From positions 184,743,281 through 184,807,280 of the forward strand of contig OU015496.1 in NCBI GenBank assembly GCA_907164885.2: DNA of 64,000 bases, in the 5' to 3' direction. Positions 47,761-60,590 of the stretch are shown here, in pieces (the first letter of the stretch is position 1; each line of letters begins with the position of its first letter). Source of the stretch: Dolomedes plantarius (taxonomy: Eukaryota > Arthropoda > Arachnida > Araneae > Dolomedidae). A program made the translations under genes and the position numbers. The notes under the pieces are model-generated. The model was not told the origin of the DNA, made no database searches, and saw only the letters and a program-made list of their open reading frames with translations.

Positions 47761-48593
47761 GGGGACAGTGGACTTTCAAAATTGCGAAATTTGTCCAAAA
47801 ATTCGATTTTTTTTATTTTATTGAATTGTGAAACTACGGACGAGTAGGAATGTGTTGCAAAAAGAATTCTTAATTTCTGTGATTACTTTCCAAGTTATAG
47901 GCATTTGTATTTAATTTAGATATTATGTGGTTACCAATAGCAATAACTTTAAATGTGTTTTTCTCAAAATAATAATTTTCATGTCATACGAATATTCAAA
48001 CTGCTCCAGGCGCATTTCTAATTATCGTATTGCTTTGAAATTTAAGTTTTATATACTTAACTGTATATCAAATAAATCTTATTGAAAATAATTATGCTTC
48101 GTAGCTCAGAATTTCTAAATTTTGTACTTGAAAGGATGATTTATAGGTATTTTCCGTAATAAAAAGGGTGTTTTCACTATTATTATTTTTTTCTCTTTAT
48201 ATTTTTAATGAATGCTTAATATAAGCAATAAGTTTCATTGTTATTTCTATAAGGTATCCTGTAAATGAAAATTACCATATTATATGCAAAAGAAATGCGC
48301 ATGGAACATTTTAAATTAGGCCAATTTTTGATATAATTAATAGTTCATAATTCATAAATTATTAACATTTCATCATTAAATATTACCATATTATATGCAA
48401 AAGAAATGCGCATGGAAAATTTTAAATTAGGCCAATTTTTGATATAATTAATAGTTCATAATTCATAAATTATTAATATTTCATCATTAAATTTTAACCA
48501 CTTTTGCAATATCTATGGTACTAATCACATATTCAAATTTCAAGAAAATCCATTCAAAACAAAAAAAGTTTGGTTTGGAGGTCCACTGTCCCC
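47761..48593. mobile_element. piggyBac-like MITE, TTAA-GGGG family (copy 5)
   Basis: Ends GGGGACAGTGGACTTTC and GGAGGTCCACTGTCCCC are inverted repeats flanked by TTAA (47757-47760 and 48594-48597). It contains an internal 111-bp tandem duplication. Non-coding. Confidence 0.92.
48271..48492 (+). repeat. 111-bp tandem duplication
   Basis: Two nearly identical head-to-tail copies start at 48271 and 48382 (ATTACCATATTATATGCAAA...), differing at only a few positions. Very recent compared with the element that contains it. Confidence 0.93.
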
Positions 48594-48597
48594 TTAA

Positions 48598-49563
48598 ATT
48601 GTATTTAAGGTCACTTTCAAGAAACTGTAATAATTACGCAGAAACACTTTTTTTTTCGTTTGTGAAGGCAATTCATACATGTAGAAACAAGCCCAATCAA
48701 TAAGAGTGATGTTTTATAAATTATGCAAAAGCGTATTTCGAAATTACATTGCTCAATTATTCCCCCGCGAGACGAAAAAACTTGTTATTACTAAATCAGT
48801 TTCAGACTTAAAATTCCACACATGCATAGCCAGTATTTAGCCAAAAATGTTTTTGCTATGCCGAAATGTCTTGAATAAAATATTTAAATAAGTATCCTAA
48901 GGTCATCTAATCATAAAACCCAAGTGACTATAATATTATTTTAATAATAAAGTAAAGTATGCTTTTATAAGTAGATTCTTGTGAGATGTTTTATTATAGG
49001 TTACGAAAGATTAAAACTCATTGCAAATATTCCTTCATGCATGCCTTCATGCACGCTACAATGAAGGTGAGAAAATTTAATTAAATTCCTCCATCCATCC
49101 GTGTTATTCACAATTTAATATCGAGATTAATTATTCCTCAATATTTTGAGAAATATCTTCTCTAAACTCAACAAAAGAAGGCTTATGATAACGATATTTA
49201 TGAACGATTTGCGGTCTTTCAAAATATTCGAACGTTTTTTTCTTACTTTTTCTGAGGCTTAGAGCAACTTAGATACAGATAACAACATCCTGAAAGTCAA
49301 ATAGTTTCGCCGTGAACGAGAAAGTCGATTGATGATAGCGACAACGAAATTCAAACTGGGCCGTTCCCCCCGGAAGGCCTCCGAGCTACGTCGGGTCCCA
49401 TATGGCACATGAATATAACATTGAAATACAATCAGAGAGAGCCGTAATTGGTAACCTTTGGCTCTGTTTTTACGAAACTTACTTAATTCTGCTTTTACCT
49501 AGTTCAGGTTACAGTGATAATATAAACAACATTTTGCGTGCCCTTTTTATAGTACTGGAATTA
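48598..49563. other. Unique non-coding DNA
   Basis: A CG-containing patch at 49360-49400 is the only non-AT-rich part. The frames at 48515-48703 and 49402-49584 are unrecognised; the latter runs into the Helitron that follows. Confidence 0.5.
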
Positions 49564-50211
49564 TCTATATATTTAAGTTGCTAAGCCGACTTTTTGGGCA
49601 GTCCGTGAGAGAAAACTACTGCATCAATTTACTTCATTTTGGTCTGAAACGAAAGATTGTAATCTGTAGATTTGTCAAATTTGGTTATTGTAACCGAAAT
49701 TTCTATTAATTAGCGATAATTTACAATTAAAAATTGATTTCTGCACAATTTCAGTGACATGTTTAAATCTGTCTTTTGAGACTCACAGTTTCTGCGCATG
49801 CTCAGTGACATGTCTTAATGATAAACATGTTTATTCCAAGGAGTCTCTCTAGATCTCTCTCTGCCATTTATATTTTTATGATAATTATGTTTGGGAAATA
49901 TAAGATTAAACCTCATGGAAATTGTTTATTTCGCAATAAACAATAATAATTTACAATTGAAGAATAATAATTTACAATTAATAATAATTTACAATTGAAA
50001 AAAATTGCTTTCTGCGCATGCTCAGTAACATTTTAAAATCTGGCTTTAGATACTCACTAAGCACGAGGCCGCTTAAACACATAAATTTGTTTCTGCGCAT
50101 TATTATGATTTTCAACATTTGGCAATGATAATGATATGTTGAGTCTAATTTGTGTATTAGTACATTTATCAAGAAGTATCTAGCCGACATGTTTTGATGG
50201 GTATCAACTAG
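49564..50211 (+). mobile_element. Non-autonomous Helitron, family C copy 2
   Basis: Starts TCTATATATTTAAGTTGC after a host A, and ends with a hairpin region (CCGACATGTTTTGATGGG) and ATCAACTAG followed by T. It is the reverse complement of 23662-24270 with some local duplication of AATAATTTACAATT near 49940-49995. Three GCGCATGCTCAG modules are present. Confidence 0.9.
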
Positions 50212-50563
50212 TTTTTTTTTTAATTGCATAGATTACAAAATTAAATATTTTAGTTTTGAAATTAAAAAAAAAATGTAACCGTCATTTAATTCCTTAACGT
50301 ATCTGACTACGTTTAAAACGTCGATTTTGACGAAAATTCCGAAATTGTTTTTATTTATTTATTTTTTAAAGATTGTAAATTTCTGTTTCTAAATCTGCTT
50401 TTATTTTTTCTGTACGATCATTAGAAATGAAATGAGATCTTAAGGTCATCAGCAGCTATGAATTTCAATAAAAGTTGAAAACTTTAATCGTGTTTTCTGA
50501 AGAACTTATTTTTCATCAAAAACGTAAACGGCACTTGTGATAACTCAAAATCTAATCATGATA

Positions 50564-51418
50564 CAGGTAACCCTCCTATAACACGGTAGATAGGTTCCTA
50601 GAAAATGCCGTGTTGTGTGAAACCGTGTTATATGAGACTCAGAGACAGTTCGAAAAAGGGGGCTACGTTCTGAAAACTTATTAAGAACAAGCATTGTTTT
50701 TAAAAATTCCATATAAGCAATTTAATTTTTATTAAAAATATAAATGTATGTATAACACAAAACGAAAAGAAACAAAAAAAATATTATTTTCATTTAATGC
50801 GACCTTAATTTAATAAATTTCTTCCTCATCACTGCTCAGTACAATCAAACGAGAGCGTTTTTTCGATTGAACGATATCACCTTCACTTTCAGAACCTTTT
50901 CCTTCATTTAAATTTTTTGCACCTCCTATCCTCTTTAAAAAATATGTAATTTTGATTTATTTGCTGGTTCTTACAAGGTCATTGTAGATTCACGGTATGG
51001 AGATCGGACAATTTTTCAGCTCCTTTTTGAATTTTCGGCTTCTTTCAGCGGAAGGGTCTGCATCCAGGAAAAAAGATTCAAGATTTTCAGCTAAGCTTAG
51101 GCCTTCTTGTAATTTTATAGAGTTATAAATGAATAAATTATAATTTGTTTATCCATTTTCATGTAAAGCCACTATAGTTCATTATTCCTTCCCGTCATTA
51201 TTTTAAGGTAGTTTAGTTTTTAAATGTGTTAAACAAAAATCATGTTATCTAGTGCTATAGAAGTACAGTGCTGAACAAAGGTTTTCGCATTTTTTTTTAT
51301 CGTGTTAGAGCGAAACCGTGTTACAGGTTGCAGTGTTATACGAGGGTTCCCGTAATATATCTTATCGTGTTAGAGCGAAACCGTGTTGTTAAATGCTGTG
51401 CTGTAGGAGGGCTACCTG
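50564..51418 (-). mobile_element. Tigger/pogo-like element, CAGGTAACCCTCC family copy 2
   Basis: Same inverted ends as 27555-28197, flanked by TA (50562-50563 and 51419-51420). It is longer than copy 1 because it keeps about 210 bases of transposase C-terminal coding sequence (50810-51110). Subterminal AACCGTGTTA repeats flank both ends. Confidence 0.92.
50810..51110 (-). pseudogene. Tigger/pogo-type transposase C-terminal pseudogene
   Basis: On the minus strand the segment reads LSLAENLESFFLDADPSAER, then SRKFKKELKNCPI, later a charged stretch with SESEGDIVQSKKRSRLIVLS, and ends SSDEEEIY with a stop at 50810-50812. In-frame stops near the middle break it. An acidic or low-complexity tail after a helical segment fits the C-terminal end of Tigger/jerky-type transposases, and copy 1 keeps the same tail. 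The CENP-B-like DNA-binding domain and DDE domain are absent. Confidence 0.65.
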
Positions 51419-51878
51419 TATATCTATGAAATTTTTCACGTATGTTTTTCATAATACTAAGAATGTAATGGACTACAGATTTGGTTCTAGGTATATTATT
51501 TGTTGATTTATAGCTGCATTTATATAAAATCTCAAGAAAAATTACTAAAACTTTACATGTAATTGCATATAACGAACAGCATTTTTTTTAGATTTTGAGA
51601 TATCGATTGGCTTTTAGGTCATTACACTTAGAAGATACTTACGTACACATGACAAAAAAATTAATGTTATATGCTTAATTTTTTTTTTTAGAGCTAGAGT
51701 CGTTTTTGTAAAAATTTGCTAAATTTCGACCAAAATTATCAATTTTGTAAAAATTTGCATAGTTATTGTCATTTTTTTTTCTCATTTTCGAATTTTGATG
51801 TTATATTCCTTCGAAATATCAGACAAATTTTCGCAAGTACAGTTTTTCAAAAAAAGTACTCCGAACTTAGTCGGATTC

Positions 51879-53142
51879 AGGGGATCCGGGACATATTTAA
51901 AAAAAGTATTTATTTATTGAGTTAAAATTTCGAATTTTTTTGTGATGGTCAACCATATAATTTATAAACAATGCCACATCACAAAACTTCTCATAAAGTT
52001 TTTAAAAAATTTAAATTTAAAAATATTTTTAAAAGTGGGGTAATTTAAAATCGTTATAACTCGAAATATTATATGTCGAATTTCAAAATTTTTTCATTTA
52101 ATTAAACAGAAATATATAAGTTTTAATTTCATTCAGCATTTTTTTAAATATTAATTTAAATAAATTAAAATATTTGAAATAAAATTTTTTTAAAAAAATG
52201 ATGTAACTTATTTTTTAAAAATCTTTTTTTTTTCAAAAGTAAAGATTTTTTTTTCACATTTACTGAATCAAAACTAAAGTAAAATAATTGAAAAAGACGT
52301 GTTCCAAGTTTGAACTATTTATCTTTAACGGTTCTTGACTTATAGCAATTTAAAGATGAGAAATGGTGAAAAATACCGTCATGCAGAAGAACGTATTTAA
52401 AGCTTTAAACAAAGATTTGTTACCAATAGAATGTTTAAATGCCTTTTAAAAGCTTCCAGGTGAGTAAGCAACTCCTTCCTGTAACTTAAACTTCTGAGTC
52501 AGTTTCACTTTTGCCATTTCCACCTTCTTTCTGTACTGTTTATATGTCTCGGTTGATTTAAACAAGGACTTTCTAACATGTCAAATTCGCTGTCTCTCTT
52601 TAATTGTGCACGTCGAGTTTTTTTTTTTTTTTTTATAATTTTAGCCCTCCCAACTTCAGATTTTCTTTTCTAGGCATTTCTAAATATTTCTTTTAGAAAA
52701 TCTTTCAAATTTTCGTAAGAAATCACAAAAATACTTAAATAAATACTAAGTTTGAAATTATCTGAACAATTATTCGAAAGCTAACCAAAATCAAAACAAT
52801 CTACCACTTCATTTCATTTCACTGTAGAAGAAGTAGAAGTGTATATACATGACGAACAACAATTAAATAAAAATTCCTTTAAAATTTAAATAATAATATA
52901 CATTCAATTTGGAAAAAAGTGTAGCAATAAAGATTGTTTACATTTCAAAGGAAGTGGTTTCCATGACAGCCACTGCTTGAAAGCTAGATTTTGAAAAACA
53001 ATCCAAAAAAAATTAATATCTCCTGTTCTAATTAAAATAGAAACATGATTTTTAACATAATTTTTAGCGGAAAAAACAGAATTTTTTAATGCAATAATTT
53101 TTTTTTACTAAAATTTGAAGATTTTTGTGTTCCGGAGCCCCT
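51879..53142. mobile_element. piggyBac-like MITE, TTAA-GGGG family (copy 6)
   Basis: The sequence aligns with 31575-32818 along both flanks and interior (for example TTATTTATTGAGTTAAAATT, TCCTGTTCTAATTAA) but lacks the Helitron. Ends GGGGATCCGGGACATA and TGTGTTCCGGAGCCCC are inverted. The flanks are TTCA/TTAT, eroded from TTAA. In place of the Helitron there is other sequence (about 52390-53000). Confidence 0.8.
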
Positions 53143-53303
53143 TATAAAAAGATAACGTTCATTACAATGCGTATATTTTAACTTTGTTAATGATTTAAAA
53201 TATCTATACAATTGTTTAACATATCTTATTAATATTATTAACAGAACACAGCAATTATATAAGCCCTCAGTGATATAAAACAAGAGGCTCGGCAACTCAT
53301 AAA

Positions 53304-53411
53304 TAGGGTTACGTAAATTTCTCATAAAAAATATCGAAATTTCGTAAAAAAAATGCAAGATATAAAATTTCGCATTTATTCGCAAATATATATATATATC
53401 GCAAATATATT

Positions 53412-53474
<63 letters not shown>

Positions 53475-53538
53475 TTATTTATTTCGATATATTTATTGCG
53501 ATATATATATTTGCATATATATTTGCCCAAATATCGCT

Positions 53539-53604
<66 letters not shown>

Positions 53605-53969
53605 CAAAAATTTCGCATTTATAAAAAAAATTACAATTTTACTCACTTGGTTAGGTAAGTATCAAAATTCTTAGTTAAAAGGTAACATTGTAGTAATCTC
53701 CACATTCTCTTTCTTAAGTCTTTAGCAGTAAGTAATGATCAAATTTTGAGAGTGAGATCTCTCAGTTAAAGACCGTGGATGAGATCTTAGATAAGCAATT
53801 ATGTTCATACATTATTACTATTATTACCTAATTTCACTTAAAAAGCTGTTTATCACCGAGTTTTCGCCGAAAAGTAGTAAAAAAGTTATTTTCGCATTTA
53901 TTCGCTCATATCGGCAAATTTCGCACTTATTCGCATCAATTTCGGGAACACGAAAATTACGCATCCCTA
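53304..53969. mobile_element. hAT MITE (TAGGGTTACG) with long AT microsatellite
   Basis: Ends TAGGGTTACGTAAATTTC and GAAAATTACGCATCCCTA are inverted, flanked by CTCATAAA and CTCATAAC (53296-53303 and 53970-53977). ATTTCGCATTTATTCGC subterminal repeats occur on both sides. The middle (53390-53600) is mostly (TA)n, which gives spurious Tyr-Ile frames. The terminal core resembles the element at 8366. Confidence 0.9.
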
Positions 53970-53977
53970 CTCATAAC

Positions 53978-55835
53978 ACATATCACCATTCGAGTAACAC
54001 ATATCACCAGTCCCAAAAGAAATTCAAAATTAGCGAAAGAAGATAAAATAGTAAATCAAGAAAATCGCAAATCCTTTAGCAATATCTAATATGTGTAACA
54101 ACAGTATGATGAGAGAAGAGAAAGACAAAAAAGACTCTTTATATGATGGACTAACCCAGATATCTTTTTCACTATTTCCGTTTCATTTGAAACTTCGGAA
54201 ACCGCTGAATCAAGGAAACGAGAGTAAGCTCATTGTCTAAATAAAAATTTAAAAAGAAAAAATAGAAAAGAGGCAACGATTCTGAGAAAAGATTGAGAGG
54301 AGAATACAAAATCAATGTTTATTTCCAATTTCACGTATTTTTTTAACAAAAAAAATGGCATCACGAATGTTTTTATAAATGCCACTTAAAGAAAAAAAAA
54401 ACTTATTTTTTTTAGTTTTCTTAGGGATGTTTTTCATCATTAAGCTCCATTTTTTAAATAATTATTTCGAGCATCGAATTTTTGGAATACTCGGAGAATA
54501 AAGAAATAAAAAATTTCAAATTATTGTATAAAATGCTCTCTCCCTTGTCTGTGACATGAGCTTTTCGTGTGCAATATATTTTATTTATATTTTTTTCAGT
54601 ATTTGATTTTAAAATTCATACACGAAAATGTGAATCGAATTCAACATAAAAAAGTAATTAATTTACTTTGACGAAAAATTAAAATGTATATTTCCAAATT
54701 CAGACTCATTATTGGATACCGTTTTATTTTATTTTACGTAAAAAGGAAAGGTAATCATAGCTTTCAGTTAAAATGTAGAAAAAAAAATTAAAGCAGGTTT
54801 TTCTACGTTATTTCTGCACTGCAAGATATATTGGGGAATTTGAATCCAGTCCAGTTCAAAACGGGAATCGTCATGCATCGTAAAATATAGAAAGTGTATA
54901 CATTTTGTGAGCTTTAATATTTAGTAAATTTTTACTTAACGGTAAAATTCATCACTTGATTATGACGACTCAGTTCATAAGGGGTTTAAAGAGCAATAAT
55001 GAAGGAAAAATGAGCTCTTCTTTGACTCTCAGTTAGCTTACTTATTGATCCCAATTAACGTAAAAATATTGTTAAGAATTTACGATATGCTTTTCAAGAA
55101 TTATTATTTAAAATTACCTCTTTTGAAGTATTGATGTCTTTAAAATATGTTAAATTTAATAACGGAGCATTTTGAAAAGAAAAATTAGCCAACATTATTC
55201 ATAAAAAACTCAATTTTGAACAAACATATTAAGTTAAATACTCCTTTGACATGAAGCCAAAAGCAATATGTTTCAAAGGATAAATTAACCCCAAATGAAT
55301 ACTCCAAGAACCATTCTAAAATCGCGTAAAATTCATGAAACAGGACAATCAGAATGAACGTTAATTTTTGATCGGAAAATAAAAATGTTAAATCATCGTA
55401 ATATAACCCAATCATTCTATTGATAGAATAATTATATACATGTATAAAAAATTTAAAGCCGATACATCGAATTCTACTTTCCAAAATTTTACGGATCACT
55501 GCCAAAAAAAAATTAGTTTTGAGACATTGTCCCGTTTGAAATTATGAATTTAAAAACAAAATGTCTCGCTGCATCTGCAGTTCACTCTATTAAATTAATA
55601 TTCTAATGAGATTTTTTTATATGCAAGTATGTGTGTTCAAGTTATAGAATTTTATTACAAAATAACACTTTTTTGATTAGGGATCAGAACATCTTTAAAA
55701 TATTAACGATGAAGAACAAAAAAGTAATTTGAAGAGGTTTTTCTAATCCCAAACTTTTTTGTCTAACTATGGGTGCTTATTTCATATCAGTACTGAAATT
55801 CATTTAAACGTTGAAAAAGTATACAAACCCACGCT

Positions 55836-55889
<54 letters not shown>

Positions 55890-57203
55890 GAGTGAAACGA
55901 AATGCTTTTTCCTATTGTATTAAATTTTATTTTATTAAATTTTAAGGAGATGGCTTTTTAGATAGTCAATTTTTCGACTTCAACCCTTTCACTTTTACTC
56001 GACAAATCCAACTTATATAAGCGCTGCGTCTTTCTAACGAAAGATCGATCCAAGGTTATTCGCAGAGAGACGGCGACATATGGTCTATTCTACGAAAAAT
56101 ATAAAATTCAAATGAAAAATTGAAAATTCCTAGATAAGCACTTAAGATATATTTTTAATAGCTTATCTCTTCTGGAAAATTTATCGTGATGCTTCAGTTT
56201 ATGGCACTATTATTTCCTTAGTAGGCGAATAAATTAAAAGAAAAATTAACAAACGTGCGTAAAATAAATTTAAGCAGACCAATAAAATCTTTAAAGGGGG
56301 AATTTTATCATTATTTTCTTTATCTATGCATATTTTTAAATAATTTTTTTCAACATATGTGCTTTTATATAAAAAAAAAACCATTATGCGTATGAAAAAT
56401 GCTTGAAAAATATGAAATTTAGTTTCTGAAATATTAAAATTCTAAAGTTGAGGCGTTTTTAATTCATGATACATCTCCTTATAATTGCTTTTTTCCATAT
56501 TTTTTTTCATTATTATCTCGTGCAAGAGAAGTTTCAAAATAAATTATCATCGGAATTTAAAATATTTTTGTTCATACAATTTCTAACAGCTTGTAAAGGG
56601 CCAAACAATCTTTTTTTTTCTAGAGCGATTTCAGTCCAGAAAAAATATTTCCAGAATTTTTACTGTAAATGAAAAAGGACGGATACAGTTTAATGAAAAT
56701 AGAACAAAGAAAGGCTGTATTCAATTTGTAGAGATGTCTTTTAAAAAATTTCAGAAATATCCTATCAAATATGTCAAATCACGAAAAATTCAATTCGGAG
56801 ATTAATAGAAATAAAATACAAATACAGCAAGGTACGCATAGACAGCACCGCGTAAAAGTATTATATGTAACAATATAACCATCCATTCTAGAAACATCCG
56901 GTTTGTGCTATCTAAAAATTTCATAGTGCATGCCCTAAGCAAACAAATAAAAACATACTTTTAACGTAGGATTGCGTTCTTCCATAACAGTCCTTTGGAG
57001 TGCAAAATTTCAGACGCTAAAACCGTCCGTAAGTCCTCGTGAGATATAATTTTGGCAGCGTGCCAAACCCAGTCTGTATCGCTTCGACAAGCAGCAAACA
57101 GTTAAACAGAAAAGTACCAAAATGCGTTAACATTTTCACATACATATATTTATATATATACATACGTACATATATATCGACCATATATACATATATACAT
57201 ATA
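53978..57203. other. Unique AT-rich DNA with a microsatellite
   Basis: (TA)n at 55838-55887. Frames at 53801-54046, 55185-55505 (minus, 106 codons), 56199-56384 and 56466-56672 are AT-driven and unrecognised. A segment at 55991-56096 recurs at 61914-62010. No gene is supported. Confidence 0.5.
55991..56096 (+). repeat. Duplicated segment with TATA-like motif, copy 1
   Basis: Shares with 61914-62010 the order TTTTACTCGAC, TTATATAAGC, GCGYCT, ATCGATC and TATTCGCAGA. From TTATATAAGC onward, the two match base for base in spacing over 45 positions with about two thirds identity. Upstream spacing differs by four bases, so it is not a shared reading frame. It could be an old repeat or a duplicated core promoter. 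Confidence 0.6.
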
Positions 57204-57970
57204 CAGTATGCCCACTAAAGTCCCTTCCCACCCTCTTAACTTCGGAACGGCTGCTGCTATATTCATAAAAGTGGTGTCTAGGTATAGTAAAGTAGCCATG
57301 CGCTACTGAATAAAACCACCTACTGCGCCACCTGGTGGAAGACTGCGGAGTTAGCATTTCTATCTCGAAAACGGAACAAGATAGGGAAAAAAAGTGATTT
57401 ACAAAGTTGTAGAAAATCATCGATTTAATACAAAAAGACACCTTGTGGACATTAATGCGAAGAATAGAATGGTTAAAAAGCGAATTTGTTTTTTCGTGAT
57501 TTCCTACACTGTGACGTTACGAAACTTGAACAGAAGGAGAAATGATTATCTTTCGGGCAAAACACGACACCGCAATGACGGTGAGAAGTTTGAACATCTC
57601 AAATAAAGGTATATTGTTATAACTAGTTGTTTTTATCTTTCTCAAATCGTTTTGTCACGTCACAATGTAGGAAATCACGAAAAAACAAATGCGCTTTTTA
57701 ACCATTCTATTCTTCGCATTAATGTCCACAAGGTGTCTTTTTGTACTAAATCGATGATTTTCTACAACTTTGTAAATCACTTTTTTTCCCTATCTCTTTC
57801 CGTTTTCGAGATAGGAATGCTAACTCCGCAGTTTTCCACCAGGTGGTGCGGTAGGTGGTTTCATTCAGTAGCGCATGGCTACTTTACTATACCTAGACAC
57901 CACTTTTATGAATATACCAGCAGCCGTTCCGAAGTTAAGAGGGTGGGAAGGGACTTTAGTGGGCATACTG
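57204..57970. mobile_element. Large foldback mariner-type MITE, 767 bp
   Basis: Begins CAGTATGCCCACTAAAGTCC and ends with its inverse, flanked by TA (57202-57203 and 57971-57972). The two arms, about 57204-57525 and 57645-57970, are inverted copies of each other over about 320 bp, with a 120-bp centre. The two reading frames at 57136-57441 (minus) and 57652-58104 (plus) encode near-identical peptides purely because of this symmetry. Transcripts would form long double-stranded RNA. Confidence 0.93.
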
Positions 57971-57972
57971 TA

Positions 57973-58858
57973 TACATACCACATACATACATATACACAT
58001 ACAAAAGAGTACGATCAACCATATGTAATCCTACCTTAATAACCCGCGGTAGTTTCGTTAGAAGAGACTACCAGAAGTTTTTTTTTATTTTGGGTCTCAA
58101 GTAATACTTTAAAAAGTTATCAGTCATGTTGTTACTTAATAAGACATCTAAATAAGCAATTAAAAATAATTTACACAAAGTAAATTCGGAAATGTTAATT
58201 TCCTACTGATCAAAGATGGTTTTTTGACCGATTTTTTATGACGGAACTCCAGAAAATGCGACTTTTGCTGTAAAAGATTCGAAATCTTGCTTGCAGTGCC
58301 GGCATCACCGGGTGGCGAACTTTTCCGGGATTTCCTGGAATGTAACATGAAGACAAAATTTCTCCTTGGGCAAACTGTTTCTGCTGAAAGCGTCAGTCCC
58401 GTGTAGATATATATAACCCTACAATTGAATCATCGAATTCAAATTCACTTATGGACGCACATGCATGCATGTAAAAAATGTACTGTCCCGTGCAAGATAA
58501 AACAAAATCGATGTGTACTAAAACAAAATCGATAACAGAATATTTTTAGAACTGAGGTGCTATTATTATCGTGTCTACTGACTACCGTTTCTGTTTTTTT
58601 TCGAGTTCGCCAAAATTCCTGATAAAACATGTAACACTGAATAATTGCCCTGGCGGGAGTTAGTAAAAAATAATGACTTTTATCAATAACATTTTGGTGT
58701 GTATTTAAAACCTCGAACTGGATTTTATTTTTATATTTTGCATTAATGGGAACTGAGATAGTCTTGTTTTCACGTTGACAGATATACGTTTCTGCTTTTT
58801 ACAAGTTAACCAAAACTTCCAATAAAACAAGTAATATAACGTGCCTTGGGTACGTCGT
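57973..58858. other. Unique non-coding DNA
   Basis: Short frames at 58160-58348 and 58445-58630 (minus) are unrecognised. No repeat partner is seen. Confidence 0.5.
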
Positions 58859-58862
58859 TTAA

Positions 58863-59414
58863 GGCTGCTATGTACTAAGAAAAATTAGTATTTCCCTCTT
58901 CGTCTTCTTGCAGACTCTTGTGGTGGGAGGAGTCCAGTTGACAGTTCGAGAATTCCACCACCCCCTTAGGATTGATATTTTGAGGGATTGTAATGGCTCT
59001 CTCTCTATAGGGGGGTTAAGCGCTGCCCCCAAATTTTTATTTTAAATATATTTTTGTCAACTATTTACAGGTACATAAATGCTGATAATCAAATAAAATT
59101 GGTATTGTCAGATAGCCTGAACTTTTCTGCAAAGCGCTACAGGATTCGTTTTATAAATTTCGTCCACCGAAGGAATTTATGAGCGTTTAAAACACACTAT
59201 ACCAGATTTTTCCCCGAATAATTTAAATTTCAAAATATTAATTGCATTTTTAAAGAAAACGAAAAATGTACACATATGTAAAATTTCTTTCTCTATGATG
59301 GAGTACAATTAAAAAAAAAAAATCTTTGAATCCAAGTCGGCAATCCGTGGACAAATTTTCTCCATAGGCTAACATTGAGGTGAGCGAATCCAATGGGGTT
59401 AGTACATAGCAACC
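58863..59414 (-). mobile_element. TTAA element (GGCTGC family), compact copy in reverse orientation
   Basis: Ends GGCTGCTATGTACTAA and TTAGTACATAGCAACC, flanked by TTAA (58859-58862 and 59415-59418). It is the reverse-complement arrangement of 60591-61144 and about the same length, so it represents the uninterrupted element. Non-coding. Confidence 0.93.
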
Positions 59415-59418
59415 TTAA

Positions 59419-60586
59419 CAGAGGGAGGGGGAAAATGAATTTAATTAATACCACCTTGGTGCAAAAATATCGAATTGAGTTTTTATACTATGCATTATCA
59501 TCACTAAGGTATTATTGTTATGAGTTTGACAGGTATGCGTTTCTGCTTTTTCCGCCAAAATTTCCAATAAAACAATACAGCTGTGCCTTGGCGACATTTA
59601 ACAGGAAAAGAAAATAATAAAGAGTTCTTTTAATCAATAACACCTTGGTGATTATTCAAAATCTCGAACCAGGTTATTTTTTATACCCTTTTTCACAATT
59701 GATTTCAATCCTTCCGTTGTGTTCGTTTCTACCTAACATCCTAGAAACGTAAACATGCGATATATTTTAACACAATAAACGTTACTAGACTGAATACTGC
59801 TTTTTCTTTTATTTTTACAAGGATAGAATACATGAAATATTCTTAGATCTAAGTCTGCCCGTACGGTACGACAAAAGAAGTCATTAATTAAAATAGAAGC
59901 ATAAATAATTAAGCACTTATTTCCAAGAAGTGCCAAGAAAACTTTCCTGTCACGCACAAGCTTTCGATGCCGAATTTCTCGATACGTCTTGAGAGGTCCT
60001 CATCCGTATAATTGATACCTCACGGACGAGAAAATTATACGCACAGATGGCATTTTAAACTCGAGGACTGATGATGCGAATGATGGATTAATTATTCACA
60101 TCAACGTAAGAGCCGGCGTATCGTTAGTAAGAAACAGCTCAAATTATTGACAGGTGGTCTAGCTGTGAGCGAAATAGAGGCAAAAGAAGCTGAAAGAATT
60201 TCGGAACACCCAATTAGCACCCTATCAATTATTAACTCCAATAAGATCCATTATGCAGATTCTACTGGCACGGTGCGATATAACCCGAAAACTTAATCGC
60301 TTTTATTATGCAGGAGAAATAAGAATGACCGTGATGACCCCCTGCCCCATGTCATACGGAGCATATAAAAGAGTTTAATATAGGGGAGCGCCCTAAAGCA
60401 ACGCCAACTTAGCTAGAGGGCCCTAATACTTCATTTTCATAAAGATGTTGCATGTTAAAGCTGTGACTCTTGGGGAAATCACGGGGACCCAATACACGCA
60501 ATTCTAAAAACCATTTCTGTGGCGTTATGGCAGATGTTGATACATCCAAAAATTTCAGTTTTATGTTTTAAGTTGCTATGTCACAC
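59419..60586. other. Unique DNA including a candidate conserved element
   Basis: The frames at 59393-59617 and 59733-59957 are unrecognised. The stretch about 60061-60330 is balanced, single-copy and rich in TAATTA/ATTATT motifs; it is a candidate conserved non-coding element. The phrase AACCCGAAAACTT here (about 60281) also occurs at the very start of the window (7-19). Confidence 0.5.
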
Positions 60587-60590
60587 TCAA

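Noticed and set aside
53353..53674. Tyr/Ile-rich frames of 82 and 87 codons
   Set aside because: Generated by the AT microsatellite inside the hAT MITE at 53304-53969.
57136..58104. Two reading frames (101 and 150 codons) with matching peptides, looking like paralogous genes
   Set aside because: They are mirror images on opposite arms of one foldback element. The peptide match follows from the inverted repeat and not from coding conservation.
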